Assembly: GCF_007859735.1 (NCBI RefSeq)
Contig: NZ_SIHI01000001.1
Coordinates: 1,446,251-1,510,250 of the forward strand
Length of the DNA stretch: 64,000 nucleotides
Direction of reading: 5' to 3'
DNA from: Thalassoglobus neptunius
GTDB taxonomy: Bacteria; Planctomycetota; Planctomycetia; Planctomycetales; Planctomycetaceae
The position numbers and the translations under genes were made by a program. This document shows positions 45,481-53,683 of the stretch, piece by piece. A model generated the notes under the pieces. The model was given only the letters and a program-made list of their open reading frames with translations, had not been told where the DNA came from and ran no database searches. Numbering within the stretch: position 1 is the stretch's first letter; each line of letters opens with the position of its first letter.

Positions 45481-46179
45481 TTACCGAGATTGTCCTTTGC
45501 CCGCCACAAGATGCGGAGTGAGCAACTCTGTCCAGAGTTCATAGCCAGCTTCGCTCAAATGAAGTCCGTCATCGGCGAACAATTCGTCGCGAGGAGTTCC
45601 ATCTGTCCCGATCATGGGAGCATCAACATCCACGAACGTGAGGTGTTCGTTCTCATCAGCCATCGCTCGAATGATTGAGTTGGTTTCTCTCACCTTGTTG
45701 ATGAGGTTCCAACGTTTCAGGCTTGGCTTTACCGCGATGAAGGTGACTCTCGTTCCGGGAAGTGACTCTTCCGCTTTCGAAAGAAATTCTTCAAAGTCGT
45801 CTGCGATTTGTTGAGGAGACTTTCCTTTCGCAAGGTCGTTGTCACCTGCATACATCACAATCTGACGCGGCTGATAAGGTTTGACCGCGCGGTCGAAGAA
45901 ATGAACGGAGTCGGCAACTTGCGAGCCACCAAAACCGCGATTGAGAGCATCAAGTTCAGGGAAAGAATCGTTGAGTTTCCAACGTTTAATGCTGCTGCTG
46001 CCGATGAACAGAATCTGCCCTTTCGCTTTGGGAGACTTCGCATCGTCAGCTTCGAAAGCAGAAATGTCTTTTTCCCACTTCTCAAACGGAGATTTGTTAG
46101 CGGGAGGTTGTGCGACGAGTTCACAGGCAACGACAGGTAAGATTACGGCAATCGCCAATAGCGCAGTGATGCGACTCAT
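45481..46179 (-). CDS. SGNH/GDSL hydrolase, probable lipoprotein
   Basis: A 232-aa protein. The signal peptide ends LPVVAC, a fair lipobox with Cys19. SGNH blocks are present: block I FIGSSSI with Ser62 (the GDS Asp is Ser here), block II GFGGSQ, block III YAGDNDLA, and block V DGLHLSEAGY. Such enzymes deacylate carbohydrates or lipids in the periplasm or at the outer membrane. The ATG at 46177-46179 has AAGGA 10 bp upstream; an upstream in-frame start at 46293 lies before a stem-loop and was rejected. It lies 101 bp before the esterase gene on the same strand, so a shared function in ester removal is plausible. Confidence 0.9.
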   Translation of the reverse strand: MSRITALLAIAVILPVVACELVAQPPANKSPFEKWEKDISAFEADDAKSPKAKGQILFIGSSSIKRWKLNDSFPELDALNRGFGGSQVADSVHFFDRAVKPYQPRQIVMYAGDNDLAKGKSPQQIADDFEEFLSKAEESLPGTRVTFIAVKPSLKRWNLINKVRETNSIIRAMADENEHLTFVDVDAPMIGTDGTPRDELFADDGLHLSEAGYELWTELLTPHLVAGKGQSR

Positions 46180-46259
46180 TCGGAAATCCTTGAAGCTGGA
46201 GTGGCAATTCGATTGAAAATCTGAGGAACCGGTGTGAGCGAAACAAGAGGCGGGCGACA

Positions 46260-46298
46260 CGTGAGTCGACGGTCTCAAGCCGGTTGGCTTCACTCACG
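46260..46298. repeat. Nested stem-loop upstream of the SGNH gene
   Basis: CGTGAGT (46260-46266) pairs with ACTCACG (46292-46298). Inside, AAGCC (46277-46281) pairs with GGCTT (46286-46290) around a GGTT loop. The form is REP-like. It lies about 80 bp upstream of the SGNH start and 220 bp from the IS end. No second copy was seen in this window. Confidence 0.5.
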
Positions 46299-46408
46299 GA
46301 AGGTTGAAGGTCGATTCATCAAAATTTAGCTGTGCAACCGGTCGATTGCTAGAGAAGGACTCGAAGTCTTGTTTTGAGCCGGTCGTTTTGAGAAATCGCC
46401 CATGTCGG

Positions 46409-46490
46409 GAGCGTGTTGCTTTGACCGCTGCACTCGCTTGAACGGTTCACCACGTCTTCGTCTTGCGTGCTCGTGTGAAGTCGCGAATGG
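46409..46490 (+). repeat. Dispersed intergenic repeat, copy D
   Basis: Begins GAGCGTGTTGCTTT, then CTGCACTCGCTTGAACGGTTC and GTGCTCGTGTGAAGTCGCGAA, the same block order as copies A-C. It ends 26 bp before the left inverted repeat of the IS. A full 387-bp gap (46180-46566) otherwise holds only the stem-loop and IS end. Confidence 0.55.
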
Positions 46491-46516
46491 GATTTCGAAA
46501 AGAACTTGAAATGCAT

Positions 46517-47460
46517 TGTTGAAAACATCTCTGGAATCTGAGATGAGAATGCGCTAAAATCTGGTGATGAGTGATTCCCCACGAACGAATGTGTTGTTGG
46601 AAGTGGCAAAGCTGTCGCTTCGGATTGGACGCAAGTATGTCGAGCCGTATTCGCATGCGAAGAGTCCCAAGAAGTTCACGCAGGAACAACTCATCACGTG
46701 TCTGGTTTTGCGAGCCTATCTCAAAACGACCTATCGCGGCGTTGTCGAAATTTTGGAGGTTTCCGACGGCCTCCGAAAAGCCCTCGGACTGCGGCGGATT
46801 CCGCATTATTCGACGCTGAAGAAGTTCGCTGATCGCAGCGGAGTGTTGGACATCGTGGACGCGATGATTTTCGAAATCGTCCAGCAGTTCAGTCAGGATG
46901 ACGAAGAAGCAGCGATCGATTCCACCGGACTCGAAACGACCTCAGCGAGTGCTCATTACAAAACTCGTAGTGGGAAACAACGCAAGAAATTTATCAAAGT
47001 ATCGGTCTGCGTGTTGGCGGGTTCGCTCTTGCCCAGTGGATTAGCAATCAGCTGGGGACCAAGCAACGACAAGTCCGAAGCTGGTGAAGTCTTGGCGAAG
47101 GCGTCGAACTCGTCGACACCGACACGACTCTTTGCCGACGCAGGGTACGACGCCGAATGGGTTCATCGTTTTTGTCGCGAAGAGTGGCGAACCGAAAGCA
47201 TCATCAATCCAGCTGTTCATCGCAGCGACGGTAAGCTGAATGGCGAGTACCGCTCACAGATGACCAGGACAGAACTCGAAACAAAAGGATACGGCAGACG
47301 CTGGCTTGTGGAATCATTCATGAGCGGATTGAAGCGAACCACAGGTGCCGCACTCTCAGCCAGAAGCGAGAAAGCCCTGTTCGTCGAAGCCGCCCTCAAA
47401 GTCCTCGCCTACGCCCTGAGGCGTTAGCCCACGATCAAAACCTGTGATTTGTTTTCAACA
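46517..47460 (+). mobile_element. IS5-like insertion sequence, about 944 bp
   Basis: The transposase gene is flanked by exact 11-bp inverted repeats, TGTTGAAAACA at 46517-46527 and its complement at 47450-47460. Similarity continues weakly inward. No target-site duplication is obvious at these borders, so exact ends may differ by a few bases. It lies between the SGNH gene and the second DUF1549 gene and interrupts no recognisable gene. Confidence 0.7.
46567..47427 (+). CDS. IS5-family DDE transposase
   Basis: A 286-aa transposase with an N-terminal helix-turn-helix-like region (FTQEQLITCLVLRAYLKTTY). The catalytic DDE triad is Asp118 in AIDSTGLE, Asp191 in FADAGYD, and Glu249 in VESFMSGLKR. 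The RWLVESFMSGLKR segment is the typical C-terminal catalytic region of IS5/IS4 enzymes. The frame is intact, so the element may still be active. The start is ATG 46567; a GTG one codon upstream also exists. Confidence 0.93.
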   Translation: MSDSPRTNVLLEVAKLSLRIGRKYVEPYSHAKSPKKFTQEQLITCLVLRAYLKTTYRGVVEILEVSDGLRKALGLRRIPHYSTLKKFADRSGVLDIVDAMIFEIVQQFSQDDEEAAIDSTGLETTSASAHYKTRSGKQRKKFIKVSVCVLAGSLLPSGLAISWGPSNDKSEAGEVLAKASNSSTPTRLFADAGYDAEWVHRFCREEWRTESIINPAVHRSDGKLNGEYRSQMTRTELETKGYGRRWLVESFMSGLKRTTGAALSARSEKALFVEAALKVLAYALRR

Positions 47461-47610
47461 CAGCAAACTTGAAACTGCTTTCATCGCAGCGAGGGTTCAT
47501 CTGTGTTCCTCCAATTGACTATGATGTAGAGAGTCGCATCCCCAGCGACAACGCGATCTGTGGATCGTCGTACTTTGCCCTGCCCAATTTTCGTTCGAAG
47601 GAACTGTCTG

Positions 47611-50049
47611 TTGCGAACGGTATTTCTGAACATCACTGCTCTTGCCATTTTTGCGTTCGGATCAACCGGATGGTCTGCGGAACGAATCGATTTCGCTCAC
47701 GAAGTCGTGCCGATTCTTAAGAAGCATTGCGTCGAGTGTCACGGTGGGAAGAAAGCGAATGGCGGTTTCTCGATCAATACACGACATTCAGTTCTCGACG
47801 AAGGTTATGTGATCCCCGGAGATGTCGAAAATTCGTATCTGCTCGATCTCGTCGCTTCGGATGATGCGGACACGCAGATGCCTCCACCAGAAAAGCCGCG
47901 ATTGTCGGACTCCGAAGTGGCATCTCTTCGCAAATGGATCGAAAGCGATGTTCCATGGGAAGAGTCTTTCACGTTTGCAGAAAGGGTCTATGAACCGCCA
48001 CTTCACCCGCGACATGTTGTTCTGCCTCCTCCTCAAAACGGGCGGCACAACCCCATCGACCGGATTCTGGACCAGTATCTTCTGGCGCGGAATCAACCCA
48101 TTCCTGAAGGAATCGACGATCGACAATTTGTGCGGCGAGTGTATCTCGACTTGATTGGAATCCTGCCGACTCCTGCGGAAGTGGAAGACTTCGTCAATGC
48201 TCCTCACAGCGACGCTTCTCAGAGCGACAATCGAACAGAGTTGGTCGATCAACTATTGAGTCGCAAGATTGACTATGCTGATCACTGGATGACGTTCTGG
48301 AATGACCTCTTGAGGAATGATTACACCGGGACGGGTTTCATTACCGGCGGACGAAAGCAGATCAGCGGGTGGCTCTATCAGGCACTGGTTGAGAATCTCC
48401 CGTTCGACCAGTTCACAAGAGAACTCATTTCTCCGGAGAGTGATGTCAGTCGAGGGTTTATTGACGGGATCAAGTGGCGCGGAGAGGTCAGTGCTGGGCA
48501 AACGCTTGAGATTCAATTCGCTCAGTCGATCTCGCAGGCGTTTCTTGGCATCAACATGAAGTGTGCCTCCTGCCATGACAGCTTCGTTGATCATTGGAAG
48601 TTGGAAGATGCGTACGGGCTCGCTGCCATCTATGCGACCGATGAGTTAATGATTCATCGGTGTGACAAACCGATTGACAAGTTGGCAAAAGCGGCCTGGG
48701 TCTTCCCGGAACTCGGGGAAATCGACCCGCAAGCTTCACGCGATGAACGACTGCGGCAACTCGCTTCGTTAATGACAGATCCGCAGAACGGGCGATTTTC
48801 GCGAACGATCGTCAATCGACTTTGGGCCCAGCTGATGGGGCGAGGAATTGTTCATCCGTTGGATGCGATGCAAACGGAGCCATGGAGCGAGGACCTACTC
48901 GATTTTCTCGCTGAGTATCTTGTCGAGACCGACTACGATCTCAAGAAACTCCTGCGTCTCATCGCAACGTCGAAAGCGTATCAGTCGAAGACCGAAGTGT
49001 TGAAGCAAGAAGCGGATTCGGCGGAGTATATTTATGCGGGACCACGAGCCCGGAGAATGACAGCGGAACAGTTTCTTGACGGGGTTTGGGCGATCACGGA
49101 AACCGCCCCCATTGACATCGATGCTCCTGTCTTAAGGAGCAATGGAACCGTTTCCGAAGAAACTCCTCTTGAGGCAAAATGGATCTGGAGGTCTTCAAAA
49201 GACGGCGAAACAGGTCCCCCAGGACCGGAGACGATCGTTCTTCGAAAGATCTTGGACCTCGATCAGGAAGTTCAAGACGGGGCTGCGACAATGACGTGCG
49301 ACAACGAGTTCTCATTGTATCTCAACGGGCGAGAAGTCGTCTCCGGAGATGCGTGGAATAAGCCTGTCACGATTCCGATTCATCATCTGTTAAAGGTGGG
49401 GAAGAACAACTTTTCCGTCGTGACAACAAACAGTGGAGACGGCCCCAATCCCGCTGGATTTATTTTCGAAGCTCGTTTTAATTTTAAAGATGGTTCAACG
49501 CTTGCTATTTCTTCCGATGACTCCTGGCATTGGAGCGAGAATCAACCCTCCGGGCGTGAAGGCCGACTTGGACAGGTGAAGGGACCTTGGCACAACGTCG
49601 TGATCGTTCCGACGCTTCAAGCATGGGAACAGGAAGTGGGGGCGAAACTTCGCCAAGAGGTCGGACGAATCGAACGATTCGAGGTTTTGCCAGCAAGAGC
49701 ATCGCTGTTGAACAACGATGCAATGATGCAGGCTCTCGGGCGTCCGATGCGGGAGCAGATTGTCTCCTCGCGGCCCAGTGAACTGACGACGCTCGAAGCA
49801 ATCCATCTCACGAATCATCCTGACTTGGCGAAGACACTCTCTGACGGAGCGGGAAAGCTCTGTGCAGAGTTTGACGGAGAAGTAGATTCTCTGGTCGAAG
49901 AAATCTATCTCCGAGCGTTCGGACGCGTGCCGACTGATTCGGAGAAGTCCGTCATCGTTGAAACGCTTCAGGTCCCCTACTCCCAGGAAGATGTCGAAGA
50001 TCTCCTCTGGGCTGTGGTGTTGACTCCGGAATTTTTCCTGATCCGTTAA
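47611..50049 (+). CDS. PSCyt1/DUF1549/DUF1553 protein with inserted beta-sandwich
   Basis: An 812-aa protein starting at TTG 47611, preceded by AAGGAA and followed by a signal peptide (LNITALAIFAFGSTGWSA). An upstream GTG at 47560 adds 17 residues and has no ribosome-binding site. The PSCyt1 heme motif is CVECHGGKKANGG. DUF1549 includes DDRQFVRRVYLDLIGILPTP and CASCHDSFVDHW. DUF1553 contains NRLWAQLMGRGIVHPLDAM and YQSKTE. Between residues about 530 and 690 lies a region not typical of the family, with NEFSLYLNGREVVSGDAW and FIFEARFNFKDGS, resembling a carbohydrate-binding beta-sandwich. A DUF1501 gene follows 120 bp downstream. Confidence 0.93.
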   Translation: MRTVFLNITALAIFAFGSTGWSAERIDFAHEVVPILKKHCVECHGGKKANGGFSINTRHSVLDEGYVIPGDVENSYLLDLVASDDADTQMPPPEKPRLSDSEVASLRKWIESDVPWEESFTFAERVYEPPLHPRHVVLPPPQNGRHNPIDRILDQYLLARNQPIPEGIDDRQFVRRVYLDLIGILPTPAEVEDFVNAPHSDASQSDNRTELVDQLLSRKIDYADHWMTFWNDLLRNDYTGTGFITGGRKQISGWLYQALVENLPFDQFTRELISPESDVSRGFIDGIKWRGEVSAGQTLEIQFAQSISQAFLGINMKCASCHDSFVDHWKLEDAYGLAAIYATDELMIHRCDKPIDKLAKAAWVFPELGEIDPQASRDERLRQLASLMTDPQNGRFSRTIVNRLWAQLMGRGIVHPLDAMQTEPWSEDLLDFLAEYLVETDYDLKKLLRLIATSKAYQSKTEVLKQEADSAEYIYAGPRARRMTAEQFLDGVWAITETAPIDIDAPVLRSNGTVSEETPLEAKWIWRSSKDGETGPPGPETIVLRKILDLDQEVQDGAATMTCDNEFSLYLNGREVVSGDAWNKPVTIPIHHLLKVGKNNFSVVTTNSGDGPNPAGFIFEARFNFKDGSTLAISSDDSWHWSENQPSGREGRLGQVKGPWHNVVIVPTLQAWEQEVGAKLRQEVGRIERFEVLPARASLLNNDAMMQALGRPMREQIVSSRPSELTTLEAIHLTNHPDLAKTLSDGAGKLCAEFDGEVDSLVEEIYLRAFGRVPTDSEKSVIVETLQVPYSQEDVEDLLWAVVLTPEFFLIR

Positions 50050-50169
50050 ATTTCGAGTTAATTAGAATTCGAATAAGCGGCACTAAATAAAATTTATAAG
50101 ATAGTGATCGATTGCGTAAGCCCTGAGCATCCGTTGTTCGCGATCGTCATCGAAAGTGATGTGAGTCTG

Positions 50170-51642
50170 ATGAAATCTCCTCAGAAGCTGAATCAACACG
50201 AGTCCATGGCTGCCGAGAACGTTGCTCGACGCAGATTCCTTCAACAACTCTCCGCCGCATCTCTGGCGGCAATGGCTTCAGGAGCGCCTCGCCGACTTGC
50301 AGCCGAAGATGAGGAGCCGGTCGAGAATCCGGAACCGACCGCAGACTCTTGCATTCTGCTTTGGATGGCCGGAGGAATGGCAGCTCCGGAAACCTTCGAT
50401 CCAAAACGATATCGGCCGTTTGAACCAGGATTGCCAGTTGCTGACGTGCTAAGCACGTTTCCGTCCATCGACACAAACGTCGATTCGATCAAGATTTGTC
50501 AGGGGCTTGAAGGGATCGCCTCTGTCATGGACAAAGCGACGCTGGTTCGTTCCGCCGTTCAACCTGATCTTGGAAGTATCCTGCATAGCCGGCATCAGTA
50601 TCATTGGCACACCGGGTATGTTCCGCCACAAACGGTTGCATGCCCGCATCTGGGCTCCTGGATGGCGAAAGTTTTGGGACCGGTCAATCCCATCATGCCT
50701 GCCTTCGTCAACATTGGACAACGTTTGGAAGGAGTCGGTGAGAAAGAAGAGCTGAAGGCGTTTACGACGGCGGGATTCTTCGGAAGTGAATATGGTCCGA
50801 TGAATCTTCCTTACCCCGATCAAGCAGCGGCGTCGGTTCAACCGCCTCCGGGAATGACAGGCGCTCGATTCAGTCGTCGTGAGAAGCTTTATCAGAATCT
50901 CGTAAAGATGAGTCCGCAGAACGAGTACGTGAGCGACTATCAACAGGAGTCGATGCTGCGATCGCTCGACAAAGCATCACGACTCTTAAGCGACGATGCA
51001 CGCTACGCTTTCGATATCCACCGCGAACCGAAGGAGACTTACGACAAATACAATACAGGTCGTTTCGGTCAAGGGTGCCTGCTCGCCAAACGGCTCGTCG
51101 AAGCTGGCACTCGTTTTGTCGAAGTCACAACGGAGTACGTTCCGTTCCTTCACTGGGACACGCATAACAGCGGGCACTCGACGGTGGAACGACTTCATCG
51201 CGAGATTGATCGTCCGATTCAACAGCTGATTCTCGATCTCGACAACGACGGTTTGCTTGACCGCACGCTTGTGATTGTCGCTTCCGAGTTTAGTCGAGAT
51301 GCCATTATGGAAGGTCAGCCTGGCTCAAATGCAAACGATCAGGCGACGTTCAAAGTCGATACGATGACTGAAGAAAAACACTATGGCCTGCACCGTCACT
51401 TTACCGGAGGAACAAGTGTCTTGATGTTTGGCGGAGGGCTGAAACGAGGATTCTTGTATGGACAGACCGCAGACGAACGTCCTCTTCTTGCAATCAAAGA
51501 CCCTGTCTCGGTGATGGACTTGCATGCCACGATTATGCATGCCATGGGGATCAGTCCCCGCACCGGATTCGATATCGAAGGGCGACCGTTTTATGTCACC
51601 GAAGATGGTAAGGGGCTCCCGGTCATGGATCTGTTTGCGTAG
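50170..51642 (+). CDS. DUF1501 domain protein, partner of the upstream DUF1549 protein
   Basis: A 490-aa protein. A Tat-like signal, RRRFLQQLSAASLAAMASG, lies near 21-39. The DUF1501 body has CILLWMAGGMAAPETFDPK, GSILHSRHQYHWHTGYVPP, HWDTHNSGHSTVERL and FVEVTTEYVPFLHWD, and a C-terminal HATIMHAMGISPRTGFDIEGRP. Many His/Asp residues suggest a metal site. The ATG at 50170 was chosen over an upstream start at 50104. It follows the DUF1549 gene by 120 bp, the usual pair in planctomycetes. It converges with the DinB gene. Confidence 0.92.
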   Translation: MKSPQKLNQHESMAAENVARRRFLQQLSAASLAAMASGAPRRLAAEDEEPVENPEPTADSCILLWMAGGMAAPETFDPKRYRPFEPGLPVADVLSTFPSIDTNVDSIKICQGLEGIASVMDKATLVRSAVQPDLGSILHSRHQYHWHTGYVPPQTVACPHLGSWMAKVLGPVNPIMPAFVNIGQRLEGVGEKEELKAFTTAGFFGSEYGPMNLPYPDQAAASVQPPPGMTGARFSRREKLYQNLVKMSPQNEYVSDYQQESMLRSLDKASRLLSDDARYAFDIHREPKETYDKYNTGRFGQGCLLAKRLVEAGTRFVEVTTEYVPFLHWDTHNSGHSTVERLHREIDRPIQQLILDLDNDGLLDRTLVIVASEFSRDAIMEGQPGSNANDQATFKVDTMTEEKHYGLHRHFTGGTSVLMFGGGLKRGFLYGQTADERPLLAIKDPVSVMDLHATIMHAMGISPRTGFDIEGRPFYVTEDGKGLPVMDLFA

Positions 51643-51758
51643 TCGATCCAGACCGGCGAGCGCATCAGAGTTTTTGTTCGCAATTATCTGCACGGCCGCG
51701 CACGGATTACGTTCAATGGAATCGGCAAAGGCGAGCACAGTGGAATCGCGAACAGGAC

Positions 51759-52286
51759 TTAAGCGGACCCCATTCCTTCCATTCGACGCCAGGCACTGAA
51801 TTGTCCGAGGTGCATCATCATGTGGCCTCCGCAGTAAAAGGCGTGCATTGATGCAATCGACGGAAACAGTTCGACAGTTCGTCCTTCACCGGGATTCGGC
51901 TTTTGGAATTCTGCGTCGGGCGTTTTCTTCAACTCCCCAAGAGCTGCTTCATAGCCTTGGAAGAATGATCGAACGACTTCTTCCATTGGCGGATAAATCA
52001 CTCCATCTGGATCATCCTGACAAGCGGCAGTCTTCGAGAAGACTTCTTGACTCTTCTCAGAAGGTAACAAGCTGGAGCCATTTCCGCCCAACTGTTCAAC
52101 GATCACAGTCGGGTAGAGGCTGAGGTGTCCGATCACGAACGCCGGGTGATTGGATTCTACGACGACTCCTCCAACATTGGCGAACCTTGCGAATCGATCT
52201 GCCGCGACGTCTTTCAAGAGGCGTTCCGCATAGCTCAGAGACATTTGCAGGCTGTCGGAGATTGTGGTGCCGATGGACCGTGACAT
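51759..52286 (-). CDS. DinB family protein
   Basis: A 175-aa four-helix-bundle protein of the DinB/YfiT type. Conserved His residues of the usual metal triad appear in ESNHPAFVIGHL and GGHMMMHLGQFSAWRR. The N-terminal helix (ISDSLQMSLSYAERLLKDV) and the length fit the family. Members include thiol-dependent S-transferases and metal enzymes of unknown role. It has no signal peptide. Nothing in the neighbourhood defines the job. Confidence 0.88.
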   Translation of the reverse strand: MSRSIGTTISDSLQMSLSYAERLLKDVAADRFARFANVGGVVVESNHPAFVIGHLSLYPTVIVEQLGGNGSSLLPSEKSQEVFSKTAACQDDPDGVIYPPMEEVVRSFFQGYEAALGELKKTPDAEFQKPNPGEGRTVELFPSIASMHAFYCGGHMMMHLGQFSAWRRMEGMGSA

Positions 52287-52471
52287 GTTTTGCTTTCTAT
52301 CGTGATAAACCAGTTTTGTATTTCGAATGAATCATTGGACGAGATGTCTGCGATGGACTGCAGGATGATTTCAAGGTCATCGCTTCTCGTCAATCAATTC
52401 GGCGCAGCTTCTGTTGGCGTATGAACCACTGACTTGCTGCTTTTTTTGATTGATCCGGGTCTTCAACGCCG

Positions 52472-52924
52472 CTATTCAAACAGGCGTCGAATTCTTTCCG
52501 ACCTGCAGGACTTCGCAAGTGTACGGAGAGGTTCGCCAGATCTCGAGACAGCATCCCGTAATGCTGGAAAGCGGATCAGAGAGCGTTCAATGATTCTGAT
52601 ATCCTCGTGATCGATGGCTTCCACGAGATCATCAATTTCCATCGCGAGAAGTCCGCCGCGTCGCCTGAGAAATTCGATCGCCCAACCCGCCGGAGTCGCG
52701 CTGAACTCTCCGTCTCGGAGATTGACGTCCGCTCCCGCTTCAATCAGAAATTCGGCGATTTCTCGATGTCCGCGAAGTGTTGCGTAGTGAAGAGGTGATG
52801 CACCGTGATCGTCGAGTGCATGAACGCAGTTTGGATCTTCTTCGACGGCTTGTTGGACTTCGTCCAGATCGCCAAGATGCACGGCGGAAAAGACAGGGGC
52901 AAGTGCGTTAAATCCTTCCGGCAT
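52472..52924 (-). CDS. Small ankyrin-repeat protein
   Basis: A 150-aa cytosolic protein. Two to three ankyrin repeats are readable: FSAVHLGDLDEVQQAVEEDP, then DDHGASPLHYATLRGHREIA with EFLIEAGADVNLRDGE, and a weak third with ATPAGWAIEFLRRRGG. The C-terminus is helical. No enzyme domain is attached. It lies on the minus strand, divergent from the cupin gene across a 358-bp gap with a palindrome at 53065-53085. Confidence 0.85.
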   Translation of the reverse strand: MPEGFNALAPVFSAVHLGDLDEVQQAVEEDPNCVHALDDHGASPLHYATLRGHREIAEFLIEAGADVNLRDGEFSATPAGWAIEFLRRRGGLLAMEIDDLVEAIDHEDIRIIERSLIRFPALRDAVSRSGEPLRTLAKSCRSERIRRLFE

Positions 52925-53064
52925 TGGACTGGCCTCCCCAGAAGTCTCGATCTTCTTGAACGCGAATCGAACGAGTGAAGTTGCCGTCCTTGATTGATTC
53001 GAAGTTCAATTCACTTCCTTAGGATCACGTCAATGAAGATTCTCGAAAGCGATGCTCAACGGTA

Positions 53065-53085
53065 TGATAACACAATTCGTTATCA
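53065..53085. promoter_or_regulatory. Palindrome TGATAAC-N7-GTTATCA, possible operator
   Basis: Perfect 7-bp arms around 7 bases, in the divergent region 52925-53282 between the ankyrin and cupin genes. This spacing suits a dimeric repressor, or the sequence could be a hairpin. The rest of the gap holds no supported gene. Confidence 0.35.
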
Positions 53086-53282
53086 GTCTCGACACAATTC
53101 CTCAGTTGTCTTGTAAATGCACAATACGCGTTCATTGAATTCACCGAAGCGAGTTGTCCGTTTTGGGGACAGGCTGTAAATTGGCGTTGACACTTTTGAT
53201 ATACAGACTCACAAAAGGTCACGGTTTGTAGCGATCAAGAGGATTTCGAAACTGAGTATTTTCAGTGCGACGAGGAAGAGTT

Positions 53283-53642
53283 ATGCAAGCAGGCTTTCTT
53301 GACTTAAATCAAATCCCTGCAGTGGAAGTCTTTCCCGGTTGCCGACTGAGAACGCCTCATGGCGAGAACTTGATGTTGTCCTATCTGGAGATGGATGAAG
53401 GGGCCGTCATTCCGTCTCACTCGCATCCCCACGAGCAAGCGGGGATTCTGCTTCAGGGGAAACTAGATCTGACAATCGAGGGCGAAATGCGGACTGTTGA
53501 GCCGGGGGCGATGTTTCTCATTCCCGGCGGAGTGGAACATATGGCGGTCGCGAGCCATGGGCCCGTCGTTGTCCTCGATGTGTTCAGCCCCGTTCGCGAA
53601 GACTATGCGCAGCTTGTGGCGTCACAGTCGAGTTCCAAATAG
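53283..53642 (+). CDS. Single-domain cupin protein
   Basis: A 119-aa cupin. Motif 1 is PSHSHPHEQAGILLQG (residues 45-60), with His46, His48 and Glu51 as likely metal ligands. Motif 2 lies in PGGVEHMAVAS, with a His of the same site. The length is that of small cupins, which bind metal and various ligands. The ATG at 53283 has GAGGAAGAG just upstream; an earlier in-frame start at 53265 was rejected. Function unknown. Confidence 0.93.
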   Translation: MQAGFLDLNQIPAVEVFPGCRLRTPHGENLMLSYLEMDEGAVIPSHSHPHEQAGILLQGKLDLTIEGEMRTVEPGAMFLIPGGVEHMAVASHGPVVVLDVFSPVREDYAQLVASQSSSK

Positions 53643-53683
53643 AACACACTGTCGTTCCCACGCAGATTGCGTCACTCTTTGCG

